NCBI RefSeq assembly: GCF_000467105.1
Contig: NZ_BATI01000031.1
Location: 26,802-90,801 of the forward strand
DNA: 64,000 bases
Source: Aquipseudomonas alcaligenes NBRC 14159
GTDB lineage: Bacteria > Pseudomonadota > Gammaproteobacteria > Pseudomonadales > Pseudomonadaceae
Direction of reading: 5' to 3'
Numbering within the stretch: the first letter of the stretch is position 1; the number at the start of each line of letters is the position of its first letter. Shown here in pieces: positions 57,536 to 64,000 of this stretch. A model generated the notes under the pieces. The model saw only the letters and a list, made by a program, of their open reading frames with translations. It ran no database searches and was not told where the DNA came from. Made by a program: the position numbers and the translations under genes.

Positions 57536-58348
57536 ATGATCAGAGAAACTCAGTATCTTCAGGTTGAAGAAGCAGTAAAAAATATTATGGGCGCTAATCT
57601 CAAGTACGAGGACTTGGCTCGTGAGCTTGAGAAGTTGATTGGTGATAAATACGGGTCGTTGAGTACGGATACAAATCCGGCTATAACAAATCTTGCTCAC
57701 TGGCAAGAAGATGATATTAGATTCTTGGTGAAGGAGTACTCTGGATTCTCAAACGATTCAATTCATCTATTTCATGATGCATTAATTCGGCTTGAATGGG
57801 ATGGGGTTAAAGAGGAGGTTAAGCGCAATCTATCAGAAGAAATGGGGGCGCTAACCAATGATGTTCCGCACCTTGAGCTCATGAGGCGTGGCTACAAGCA
57901 TGAATTAGGTGTTGAAACTGAGGGCGTTGAGTATTCCCAATGCACTGAGGCATTGTTGACCAGAATGCGCAGAATATTCAGAAGCTCCAATAATGCATAT
58001 CTCTGCGGCGCCTTGCTCGCCCTAGAAGCAACCGCAACATTTGAGTTCAAGGGCGTAGAGAAAATTCTTCGTGCATTAAAATACAAAATTGATGGTGGGG
58101 AGATTGCTGCGGGCTCGGTGACAGGCCAATATATTCTTGGTCATGTATCTGATTCTCCGGAAGGAGAAAATCCTGAAGACGATCATTATGCCGGAATGAG
58201 GTCCGCGATTGGATCTTATATATCGGCAGAGAAAAATAATGACCTTGTCAGGGGGTTTGTTTCTGTCTGTACGGCCCTGAATTCCTGGTGGGAGAATATT
58301 TCAATAGAGGTCTATTCCCGCAAGTTGGATTTGACTTTGTCCAATTAG
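57536..58348 (+). CDS. Heme-oxygenase-like diiron oxidase-type protein (DUF3865-like)
   Basis: 270 aa, all helical. Candidate iron ligands are spaced as in the HDO superfamily: Glu101/102 (LSEEMG), His112 (DVPHLELM), Glu164 (LLALEATATFEF) and Asp216-His217 (PEDDHYAGM). HDO enzymes such as UndA, BesC and SznF cleave or oxidise small amino-acid or fatty-acid substrates with O2. It lies 33 bp after the radical SAM gene and 26 bp before the decarboxylase gene, in the same operon. The substrate cannot be read from sequence. Confidence 0.75.
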   Translation: MIRETQYLQVEEAVKNIMGANLKYEDLARELEKLIGDKYGSLSTDTNPAITNLAHWQEDDIRFLVKEYSGFSNDSIHLFHDALIRLEWDGVKEEVKRNLSEEMGALTNDVPHLELMRRGYKHELGVETEGVEYSQCTEALLTRMRRIFRSSNNAYLCGALLALEATATFEFKGVEKILRALKYKIDGGEIAAGSVTGQYILGHVSDSPEGENPEDDHYAGMRSAIGSYISAEKNNDLVRGFVSVCTALNSWWENISIEVYSRKLDLTLSN

Positions 58349-58374
58349 TGTAGTCATTGCAGAGGAGTGCCGGT

Positions 58375-59502
58375 GTGGAGAAGTTTAAGTGCATTAAAAG
58401 TTTTATTGCTGAGTCTCGCCCGGCAGCTCCATACTTTTGTCTGAATCTAAATGAAATAAATAAATGTACCGAGAGTCTGGTTTCGATGTTTCCAGGAGAG
58501 GTTGCGTATGCGGTCAAATGTAATCCGCATCGCCTAGTATTGGAAGAGATTATACGCAGTGGCGGTCAGGCTTGGGATGTTGCTTCGATTGAGGAGATTA
58601 GGCTTGTAAATAGTTTGTCGAGAATCCTTCCTAGTTATTTTATGAATCCTATTAAGTCTGCGAGTGAAATTTTTGAGGCATACTCTAGTTTTAATATAAA
58701 AGAGTTTGCTGTTGATCAGGAGGATGAAGTAAGGAAGTTTATGCGGCTTGAGATTCCTGCTTCAGATATAACTTTGTCTGTTCGGCTTGCTGTTTCCGGT
58801 CATGGGGCGCTCGCGAGTATGGTTGGGAAGTTTGGTGTTGAATTTTCCGAGGCGGTGCGTCTAATTAAATTCATACATGCTCATGGTTTCAAGTGTGGAA
58901 TTACTTTTCATGTTGGGTCTCAATGCCTTGCTCCTGAGGAGTACTCTAAGAGTATCGCTCAAGCTATCGCCGTTGCTGAATCTTCTCAGGTTCCAATTTC
59001 AGTTTTAGATGTTGGTGGGGGGTTCCCTGCAAAATACGAGGGGCACGAGTCTGGTTTTGATTTATATAACGACGCAATAAAGATATCTTTGAGTGGAAGT
59101 GTATTAGAAAAATCTCATCTGCGATGTGAGCCGGGGCGAGCTATAGCGGCAAGTTCCGTCATGGTGCTCACAAAGGTGCTGGCCGTCAGATCTAACGGCC
59201 TTGTGCATATTAATGATGGTATATACGGAGGGTTGTCTGAGATAAATTTCCTGAATTGCACTTTCCCTGTAGCAGTCTGGAGTGACGCTGGGGAGCGACT
59301 GACGGGGGGGGTAAGGTCTTGGAAGATAGCGGGCCCAACCTGTGATAGCTCCGATATGTTTAAGAAAGAATATCTCCTCCCAGCCTCGATTAAGGTTGGG
59401 GATTACATTGGCTTCGGCATGCTGGGTGCTTATTCCCCATCGCTTGCAACCAGATTTAATGGATATGGTGCGCAAGACTGGGTTCAAGTTTCAAATTATT
59501 GA
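58375..59502 (+). CDS. PLP-dependent decarboxylase, ornithine/diaminopimelate family 2
   Basis: 375 aa from GTG 58375, seven bases after AGAGGAG. Fold-type III features: PLP lysine K48 in VAYAVKCNPHR, FHVGSQCL, the glycine loop VLDVGGGFPA, CEPGRAI, and the C-terminal catalytic Cys in AGPTCDSSD. It should remove CO2 from a basic or related amino acid. It sits between the HDO gene and an exporter, so the substrate or product of the HDO enzyme is a good candidate partner. Confidence 0.85.
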   Translation: MEKFKCIKSFIAESRPAAPYFCLNLNEINKCTESLVSMFPGEVAYAVKCNPHRLVLEEIIRSGGQAWDVASIEEIRLVNSLSRILPSYFMNPIKSASEIFEAYSSFNIKEFAVDQEDEVRKFMRLEIPASDITLSVRLAVSGHGALASMVGKFGVEFSEAVRLIKFIHAHGFKCGITFHVGSQCLAPEEYSKSIAQAIAVAESSQVPISVLDVGGGFPAKYEGHESGFDLYNDAIKISLSGSVLEKSHLRCEPGRAIAASSVMVLTKVLAVRSNGLVHINDGIYGGLSEINFLNCTFPVAVWSDAGERLTGGVRSWKIAGPTCDSSDMFKKEYLLPASIKVGDYIGFGMLGAYSPSLATRFNGYGAQDWVQVSNY

Positions 59503-59514
59503 TCTGGTGAAGAT

Positions 59515-60381
59515 ATGGAATACCACACTTCGCTGAGTACGAGAGTGGCCCGAGTTTCTCCTATTATTTTGGTTGTGTTCTCCATTTTTTCGGTGCAAAT
59601 CGGTACGGCGATTGCTATACATCTTTTTCACGCGGTACCAGCTAGTGGGGCGGCATTCTACAATGCCCTCTTTTCTGCCGTTGTCCTTGGAATATTCTCT
59701 CGAAACGCAAAGATCCAGCTAAGTCTTAATGGTGTGGCATATTTGCTCTGCTTTGGCGCTTCAATCGCAGGGATGTTCTTGACATTTTTCTACGCTGTTG
59801 AGCGTATACCGATGGCCATCGGGTCGACAATTGAATTCATGGGGCCACTTGCGTTGTCAGTTTTCTTTGCTCGTCGTCCAATTCATTTTCTATTTATACT
59901 CTTAGCAATTTCCGGTGTTGTGGTTCTAATGCCATCTGTCGGCTCTAACCTAGATGGGGTTGGTGTATTTTATGCTGTGCTATCAGCTGCTTTCTGGGCT
60001 TTGTTTATTCTGCTTTGTCCAAAAGTAACAGAGAGCTTTCATGGGGAGTCTGGGCTCGCCCTTGGTATGGCAATAGCTGCGGTCATTATTTTTCCGTTTG
60101 CTTGGCTGCAAAACGGATTGCTGAACATAACTCTATCTATCTTGTTTGGTGAGTTTTTGATGGCTTTATTTTCAACAATTATCCCGTTGTCCTTGGAGTA
60201 CATTGCTTTAAGATCAATGTCTGCTCGGTCTTTTGGTGTTGTTGTGTCAATGGAGCCAGTTGCTTCTGCTTTAGTGGCTTTCGCTGTTTTGGCTCAGCCA
60301 ATATACCCTCGAATGGCGATTGCGATCATTGCTGTGACTATTGCGGCGATAGGTATAACCTTAACTGAAGAGAAAGATTAA
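59515..60381 (+). CDS. EamA/DMT family exporter, RhtA-like
   Basis: 288 aa with ten hydrophobic helices in two EamA repeats. FYAVERIPMAIGSTIEFMGP and RSFGVVVSMEPVASALVAFA are the two signature segments of the RhtA (threonine/homoserine exporter) branch. It begins 12 bp after the decarboxylase stop, so it probably exports the cluster's amino-acid-like product. Confidence 0.85.
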   Translation: MEYHTSLSTRVARVSPIILVVFSIFSVQIGTAIAIHLFHAVPASGAAFYNALFSAVVLGIFSRNAKIQLSLNGVAYLLCFGASIAGMFLTFFYAVERIPMAIGSTIEFMGPLALSVFFARRPIHFLFILLAISGVVVLMPSVGSNLDGVGVFYAVLSAAFWALFILLCPKVTESFHGESGLALGMAIAAVIIFPFAWLQNGLLNITLSILFGEFLMALFSTIIPLSLEYIALRSMSARSFGVVVSMEPVASALVAFAVLAQPIYPRMAIAIIAVTIAAIGITLTEEKD

Positions 60382-60407
60382 TAATTGCTGAGGTGGGTTT
60401 GTGTGTA

Positions 60408-60845
60408 ATGCATAATGAAACTCGCTGTATTTTTGACTACATTTGTTTGGGCGTCTCAAGTCTGGAGGAATCTATAGTTTTTTATGATGCAATTTTGGCT
60501 CCGCTCGGGCTAAAGCGATGTGATACTGAGGACTCTCCGAGTTGGGATGGGTGGGCTGGCTGGGGCTTCTATGACAAAGATAATGGTGCGGAACATGCCC
60601 TGTGGATATGTAAGCCATTTAACGGGGAGCCAGCCAGCAACGGTAACGGTACTATGGTGGCATTGTCTGCCGAGAGCTGGTTTGCAGTAAGGGAGTTTCA
60701 TCGCCAGGCACTACTTTTCGGCGGTGTATGTGAAGGAGCGCCTGGATTGCGCCCTCAGTATCAGAGAGACTTTTATGCAGCATATATTCGGGATCTAGAT
60801 GGAAATAAAATTGCTGCAGTTTGTAGGGGGCGTACAGCTGAGTGA
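60408..60845 (+). CDS. VOC (glyoxalase/bleomycin-resistance fold) protein
   Basis: 145 aa from ATG 60408; a GTG at 60393 is an alternative. IFDYICLGVSSLEESIVFYD (about 6-25), HALWICKPFNGEP and AAYIRDLDGNKIAAVCR give the paired beta-alpha-beta modules of the VOC fold. Closest to the small YcgJ-like glyoxalase group. In this setting it may bind or detoxify the cluster's product, or catalyse a step. Last gene of the five-gene unit. Confidence 0.8.
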   Translation: MHNETRCIFDYICLGVSSLEESIVFYDAILAPLGLKRCDTEDSPSWDGWAGWGFYDKDNGAEHALWICKPFNGEPASNGNGTMVALSAESWFAVREFHRQALLFGGVCEGAPGLRPQYQRDFYAAYIRDLDGNKIAAVCRGRTAE

Positions 60846-61171
60846 ATTAATCTACTTTTCCTTGGCAGTCGTCTGTGGCTGACTCACTACGCATCAGTCC
60901 GATTCATAAAGACGATATTTCTTCGTGTAAGGCGCCTGCTGGTCGCGCCCTGTGGGTTTCTCTAGCCTGAAGGCCTTCGAACCCTCGGGTTCCTGAAAAA
61001 AGCAGTACGAGTGGTAAGACCTTCTATGCTTGAATCGATACCAACAAAGGGAATGGTGATAGTGTAGTTAACTGTCAGCGATAATCGTCGGTATCTCAGG
61101 AAGCGGAGCCTATTCAGCATGCTCCTTTCTGATCGACAATGATTCTATGGCTTCGCTGTTGGCATGCCCAA
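60846..61171. other. Gap between the VOC gene and the GAF-GGDEF gene
   Basis: 326 bp. I see no credible gene, RNA or clear terminator; TATTTCTTCG-like AT-rich patches may contain the promoter of the cyclase gene. Confidence 0.4.
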
Positions 61172-62206
61172 ATGGATCAAATCCTTTCTCTCCTGTCGGA
61201 GACTATCCCCCAAGCTCGATCTCTGGAGCAGCTCGCTCGGCCTCTGTTGTCGCTGCTCAGCCAGATCACGGGCATGGAGTCGACCTACCTGACGACTATT
61301 AACACTGCCGAAGGTATTCAGCGAGTTGAGTTTGCCCGGAATACGGGGGAGATGGTCGTCCCAGAAGGGCTTGTTGTGCCTTGGGCAGATACCCTGTGTA
61401 AGCGGGCTCTGGAAGAAAATCGCATGTACTCCGACAACGTCGCCGAGTGCTGGGGAGACTCTGACGCTGCCAAAGCCCTCGGTATCAAGACCTATCTGAG
61501 CGCCCCAATTCGATCCCAGGATGGCCGTGTTCTGGGTACCGTCTGTGCGGCAAGCTCAGCGCAGGTTGCACGTTCGCCCAGTGTGGAGCCATTACTGGGA
61601 CTGCTGTCGGGGCTCTTGGGATATTCCCTCGAGCGCGAGCTCTTAGTTGGCCAGCTTCAAGCCGCTAATGCTGAACTCGCTACGCTTGCCCTGACTGACT
61701 CTCTCACTGGCCTGGCCAATCGGCGGGCCATCCTGCGGGATCTGGATCATCTATTTGCTCTAGCTCAGCGGGACAACAAGTACGTAATGATCGGCGTCAT
61801 CGACCTTGATGGGTTTAAGCTGATCAATGATGCCTACGGCCATCACGCGGGAGATCAGTTCCTTCGGGGCGTGGCATGTCAGCTAAAGCAGTGCCTCCGG
61901 AGCAGTGATAGCGTTGGTCGCGTTGGAGGAGATGAGTTCATTGTGATTGCACAAGGATCGTCACCCCTGAGTGCGGATCTGGACAAAGAGCTAGGAGCTG
62001 CTGCAGCGATCATGCAGGCGCGTTTGAGCCAAGTGACAGTCGGGAGATATACGCTGGCTGATGGCCTTGAGCCTATCGACTACAGAGGTGCGAGCGTTGG
62101 GGTGGTAGCCGTGATGCCCGACAAAACTTCAGTGGAAGAGGCCATTACGTTGGCGGACGGCGAGATGTATCGCGTTAAGCAGCAACGTAAGCGGCAGAGC
62201 TCGTAG
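61172..62206 (+). CDS. GAF-GGDEF diguanylate cyclase
   Basis: 344 aa from ATG 61172 (MDQILSLLSETIPQARSLEQ); eleven extra codons upstream are possible. A GAF sensor domain (about 15-165) precedes a GGDEF domain (about 180-340). The active site is VGRVGGDEFIVIA with intact GGDEF, and the inhibitory RxxD (RSSD) lies exactly five residues before it. TDSLTGLANRRAIL is the domain opening. It should make c-di-GMP from GTP, controlled by an unknown small ligand and by product inhibition. As transposon cargo it could alter host biofilm behaviour. Confidence 0.9.
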   Translation: MDQILSLLSETIPQARSLEQLARPLLSLLSQITGMESTYLTTINTAEGIQRVEFARNTGEMVVPEGLVVPWADTLCKRALEENRMYSDNVAECWGDSDAAKALGIKTYLSAPIRSQDGRVLGTVCAASSAQVARSPSVEPLLGLLSGLLGYSLERELLVGQLQAANAELATLALTDSLTGLANRRAILRDLDHLFALAQRDNKYVMIGVIDLDGFKLINDAYGHHAGDQFLRGVACQLKQCLRSSDSVGRVGGDEFIVIAQGSSPLSADLDKELGAAAAIMQARLSQVTVGRYTLADGLEPIDYRGASVGVVAVMPDKTSVEEAITLADGEMYRVKQQRKRQSS

Positions 62207-62582
62207 TAGTGCGGTCGTAGCTGCTGCAGCCATCAATCGTGGGGCTCTTGAGCTGCTTTCGATCGGAGCGCCGCTCACCGGTGACGTTTAAAGACTTTGC
62301 TATGAGGCGCCTAAAGGCAGTTGGGTGCTCTAGGATGGGCTTTATAGTGAATTATAGAGCGATTATAGAATCCCATTCTGGCCCCCAAGATTCTCGCTGC
62401 CCGCTTGTAGCTACGGATCAGTTTGCTGACCAATCGCTCTATCTGACGTGCTTGGGTGTGACCCTCCATAGAGGCAGGGAGCGGAAGCTATCCCAAAAAG
62501 GTGTCGCTGAGCTGCTTTGGGAGTCCGTGATCGCCAGGTGCTCGGTGGGCGCTAAAGCAGAACCCTTGATCCAGAAATGAAA

Positions 62583-62605
62583 AAGGCGGCTTTGGGGCCG
62601 CCTCG
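62583..62605 (-). terminator. Intrinsic terminator of the minus-strand envelope-protein pair
   Basis: GGCGGC-TTTGGG-GCCGCC-type stem; on the minus strand it ends in TTTTT. It lies about 70 bp beyond the 62677 stop. The rest of 62207-62676 shows no gene I would defend. Confidence 0.7.
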
Positions 62606-62676
62606 AACCATGTTTCGTCACCGGTATTGATGGCCGGGAGAGGAAGCTCATGGGCAGGGTGTCAGGGTATCACTTT

Positions 62677-62967
62677 TCAGTGCTTCAGCGGCTGAAGGTT
62701 TTCCCTATCCAGATAGAGGGTGATCGACGTTTGGAGCTCTGGGGCCTCAGATACTCCCATCATTCTCTGCGCGCTCAAAGCATGTGATGCCCATGCTGAT
62801 CGAGCCGTCTTTGCAAAAGACGAGATCACCGCCAGCGATGCACCCTTCCTTCCAGAGCAGGGTGTATCGGCTGCAATAGCCTCCAGAGCCGAGATACCAA
62901 GCGCTGCTCCGATCACGAAGCACAGGCTGAGGGATACTTTGCGCAGCAGTTTGGGAGAGCTATTCAT
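62677..62967 (-). CDS. Small secreted or lipoprotein-like protein, unknown
   Basis: 96 aa with a Sec-type signal (MNSSPKLLRKVSLSLCFVIG then AALGISALEAIAA, cleavage at about 33). The mature part is about 60 residues and has no recognised domain. It starts 6 bp after the upstream minus-strand gene, so the two are an operon. Ribosome site is weak. Confidence 0.55.
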   Translation of the reverse strand: MNSSPKLLRKVSLSLCFVIGAALGISALEAIAADTPCSGRKGASLAVISSFAKTARSAWASHALSAQRMMGVSEAPELQTSITLYLDRENLQPLKH

Positions 62968-62973
62968 TTTGGC

Positions 62974-63456
62974 CTATAAAGGGTCGCCAACTAAAACCGC
63001 CCGGCCTTTGTCACCCTCGCATCCGGTGGGTGGAGACCAACTTAGAGCAGCGGATTTATCAGGCAGGTGGATGACCAGGCGCCGCTCCAAGCACTCCCCC
63101 ATTGCGAGCTCCGCTACGGCCTCAAGCTTGGTCGTATTCCAGCTGCTGACCTTGTAGCTGAACACCTGTGCCTCAAGGTCTTCGCCCTCGGTGTGATGCA
63201 GGATCGTGGCGAATGCTTCCTGACAGGTATTGGAGGTGCGGTTGCAGCGAATTTCGACTGCATTTGTGCCTGGTTTTTGGTATCCCTCAATGGTCTTCCA
63301 GCCGCCCCAAACTAAGAGCTCGTTCTGCTCTTCCTTGATCATAAGCGGAGGAATGGTGGTGTTCTCGAGAGGGGCAGGCTTCGTAAGCCAGAGCACGATG
63401 TAGGTCGCGCATAGAGCAGAAGCAAGTGCGATCAGCAGCAGTTGGAGGTAGCGCAT
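62974..63456 (-). CDS. Membrane-anchored periplasmic protein, unknown
   Basis: 160 aa. One N-terminal membrane helix (MRYLQLLLIALASALCATYI, VLWL) followed by about 130 periplasmic-type residues with three cysteines (CNRTSNTC, GECLERR) and a C-terminal CEGDKGRAV. No domain recognised. Paired with the 96-aa secreted protein. Confidence 0.6.
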   Translation of the reverse strand: MRYLQLLLIALASALCATYIVLWLTKPAPLENTTIPPLMIKEEQNELLVWGGWKTIEGYQKPGTNAVEIRCNRTSNTCQEAFATILHHTEGEDLEAQVFSYKVSSWNTTKLEAVAELAMGECLERRLVIHLPDKSAALSWSPPTGCEGDKGRAVLVGDPL

Positions 63457-63663
63457 ATAGAGTCCGTTCCGGTGGCAGCCGTCCTGGCCGATCTAAACAC
63501 TAGAGCATCATAGAGAAACGGGCTAGCCGGAGGAGCGCCTCCGGCCACAATGCTGCCCCACCGTATGAAGCGGATCGACCTGAGACGAAGCTGCCATACT
63601 GTGCCTATTACGTGAGGGCTTGCTAGATCTGGACGCTGGCGAGTTTTACGCCAAGGCCGTTAG

Positions 63664-63810
63664 GATGGCAGCGGAGACGTCATCGTTGAGCTTCCATCCG
63701 AGTTACTCGAGCAGCTCGGGCGGAGTCTGGGCTATGAGCTGTCTGTAGAGGCGGGAGAGGAAAACATTTGCCTGAAGCTCAAGCAACGAGCTGATGGCGC
63801 CTCGTCATAG
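63664..63810 (+). pseudogene. Remnant of a MazE/AbrB-like antitoxin gene
   Basis: GAT 63664 to TAG 63810 reads DGSGDVIVELPSELLEQLG then YELSVEAGEENICLKLK, the form of small AbrB-fold antitoxins. The sequence just upstream reads LDAGEFYAKAVRMAAE in another frame, which would join it if a few bases around 63664-63675 had been lost, and a TAG precedes the GAT. So it appears frameshifted. No toxin gene is adjacent in the window. Confidence 0.4.
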
Positions 63811-64000
63811 CAATCCAAACAATGCCTGATTGTGGTTGACTACTTCGCTTCAAGAACGGCTGCTAGCGGCCAAGGACTGTCATCAAGTGTCTAGGAGAGT
63901 CGGCGCGGCTCATCGTATTTGTGCGTTAGATTCAGGCACAATGGAAGCTTATTTCGACCTGCCGTTTCTAATACCCTGCACCTACTTAATATCTCTTCGA

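Larger units (their letters stand above)
31216..64000. mobile_element. Tn7-like transposon inserted in comM (one end and at least 32.8 kb of the element)
   Basis: The comM reading frame stops matching at 31216, where a TGT terminal trinucleotide begins (TGTCTGAGATATTATG). Within 150 bp comes a tnsA gene, followed without gaps by tnsB, tnsC and tniQ. comM is a known attachment gene for Tn7-like elements (Tn6022/AbaR family and relatives). The candidate 5-bp target duplication on this side is GTTCT (31211-31215). The other end is outside the window. Cargo: toxin/immunity pair, ubiquitin-like enzyme module, Wadjet-like operon, metabolite cluster and signalling genes. Confidence 0.88.

Noticed and set aside
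62239..62580. 113-aa plus-strand frame after the GAF-GGDEF gene
   Set aside because: No ribosome site or recognisable domain, irregular composition, and it runs into the minus-strand terminator hairpin.

Overview
The window looks like a high-GC Pseudomonas chromosome. The order algC-dut-coaBC-radC-(peptide-binding protein)-rpmB-rpmG-aldehyde dehydrogenase-MFS-pauB-lrp-dadA-ridA-dadX-pauR-cycB-rep-(GGDEF/EAL)-MATE-LysR-BCCT-comM follows, from memory, the PA5322 to PA5290 neighbourhood of P. aeruginosa PAO1. I could not run an alignment, so the genus is firm and the species is open. I saw no rRNA, tRNA or CRISPR array.

Positions 1-31215 are core genome: nucleotide and cofactor metabolism (algC, dut, coaBC), DNA functions (radC, rep), ribosomal proteins (rpmB-rpmG), polyamine and D/L-alanine catabolism with their regulators (pauC, pauB-like, a glutamine-amidotransferase hydrolase, pauR; lrp, dadA, ridA, dadX), cytochrome c5, c-di-GMP turnover and membrane transporters. 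A MocR-type regulator and a small DUF1127 gene diverge across a cluster of ATACAGAT operator-like repeats.

At about 31216 comM (yifB) is interrupted. Only its 3' part (29945-31215, minus strand) is present. Next to it begins a Tn7-like transposon with its terminal TGT, short inverted and direct repeats, and tnsA-tnsB-tnsC-tniQ. The tniQ gene carries an apparent one-base frameshift near its start. The other end of the element and the 5' part of comM are not in the window, so at least 32.8 kb belongs to the island. Its base composition is visibly lower in GC than the core, most strongly at 38.2-40.4 kb and 56-60.8 kb.

The cargo is mostly conflict systems. In order: (1) a toxin with an S-type pyocin domain and a C-terminal nuclease-like motif, plus a DUF6572-like putative immunity gene; (2) a block of a four-helix membrane protein, a ComEC-like metallo-beta-lactamase-fold (MBL) protein, a second membrane protein, a WYL regulator of the CapW/BrxR type, and a two-gene operon of another MBL protein and a single-chain E2-E1-JAB protein; (3) a Wadjet-like jetABCD operon whose SMC-like JetC is very long (1,734 aa), carries two sets of internal repeats and has an altered Walker B; (4) a YcaQ-type DNA glycosylase divergent from a five-gene small-molecule cluster (B12-type radical SAM, DUF3865 diiron oxidase-like protein, PLP decarboxylase, EamA exporter, VOC protein) whose radical SAM motif has lost one cysteine; (5) a GAF-GGDEF diguanylate cyclase, two small envelope proteins and an antitoxin remnant.

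The best candidates for undescribed biology are the MBL/E2-E1-JAB module with its CapW-like regulator, the repeat-bearing JetC, and the cryptic metabolite cluster next to a crosslink-repair glycosylase.
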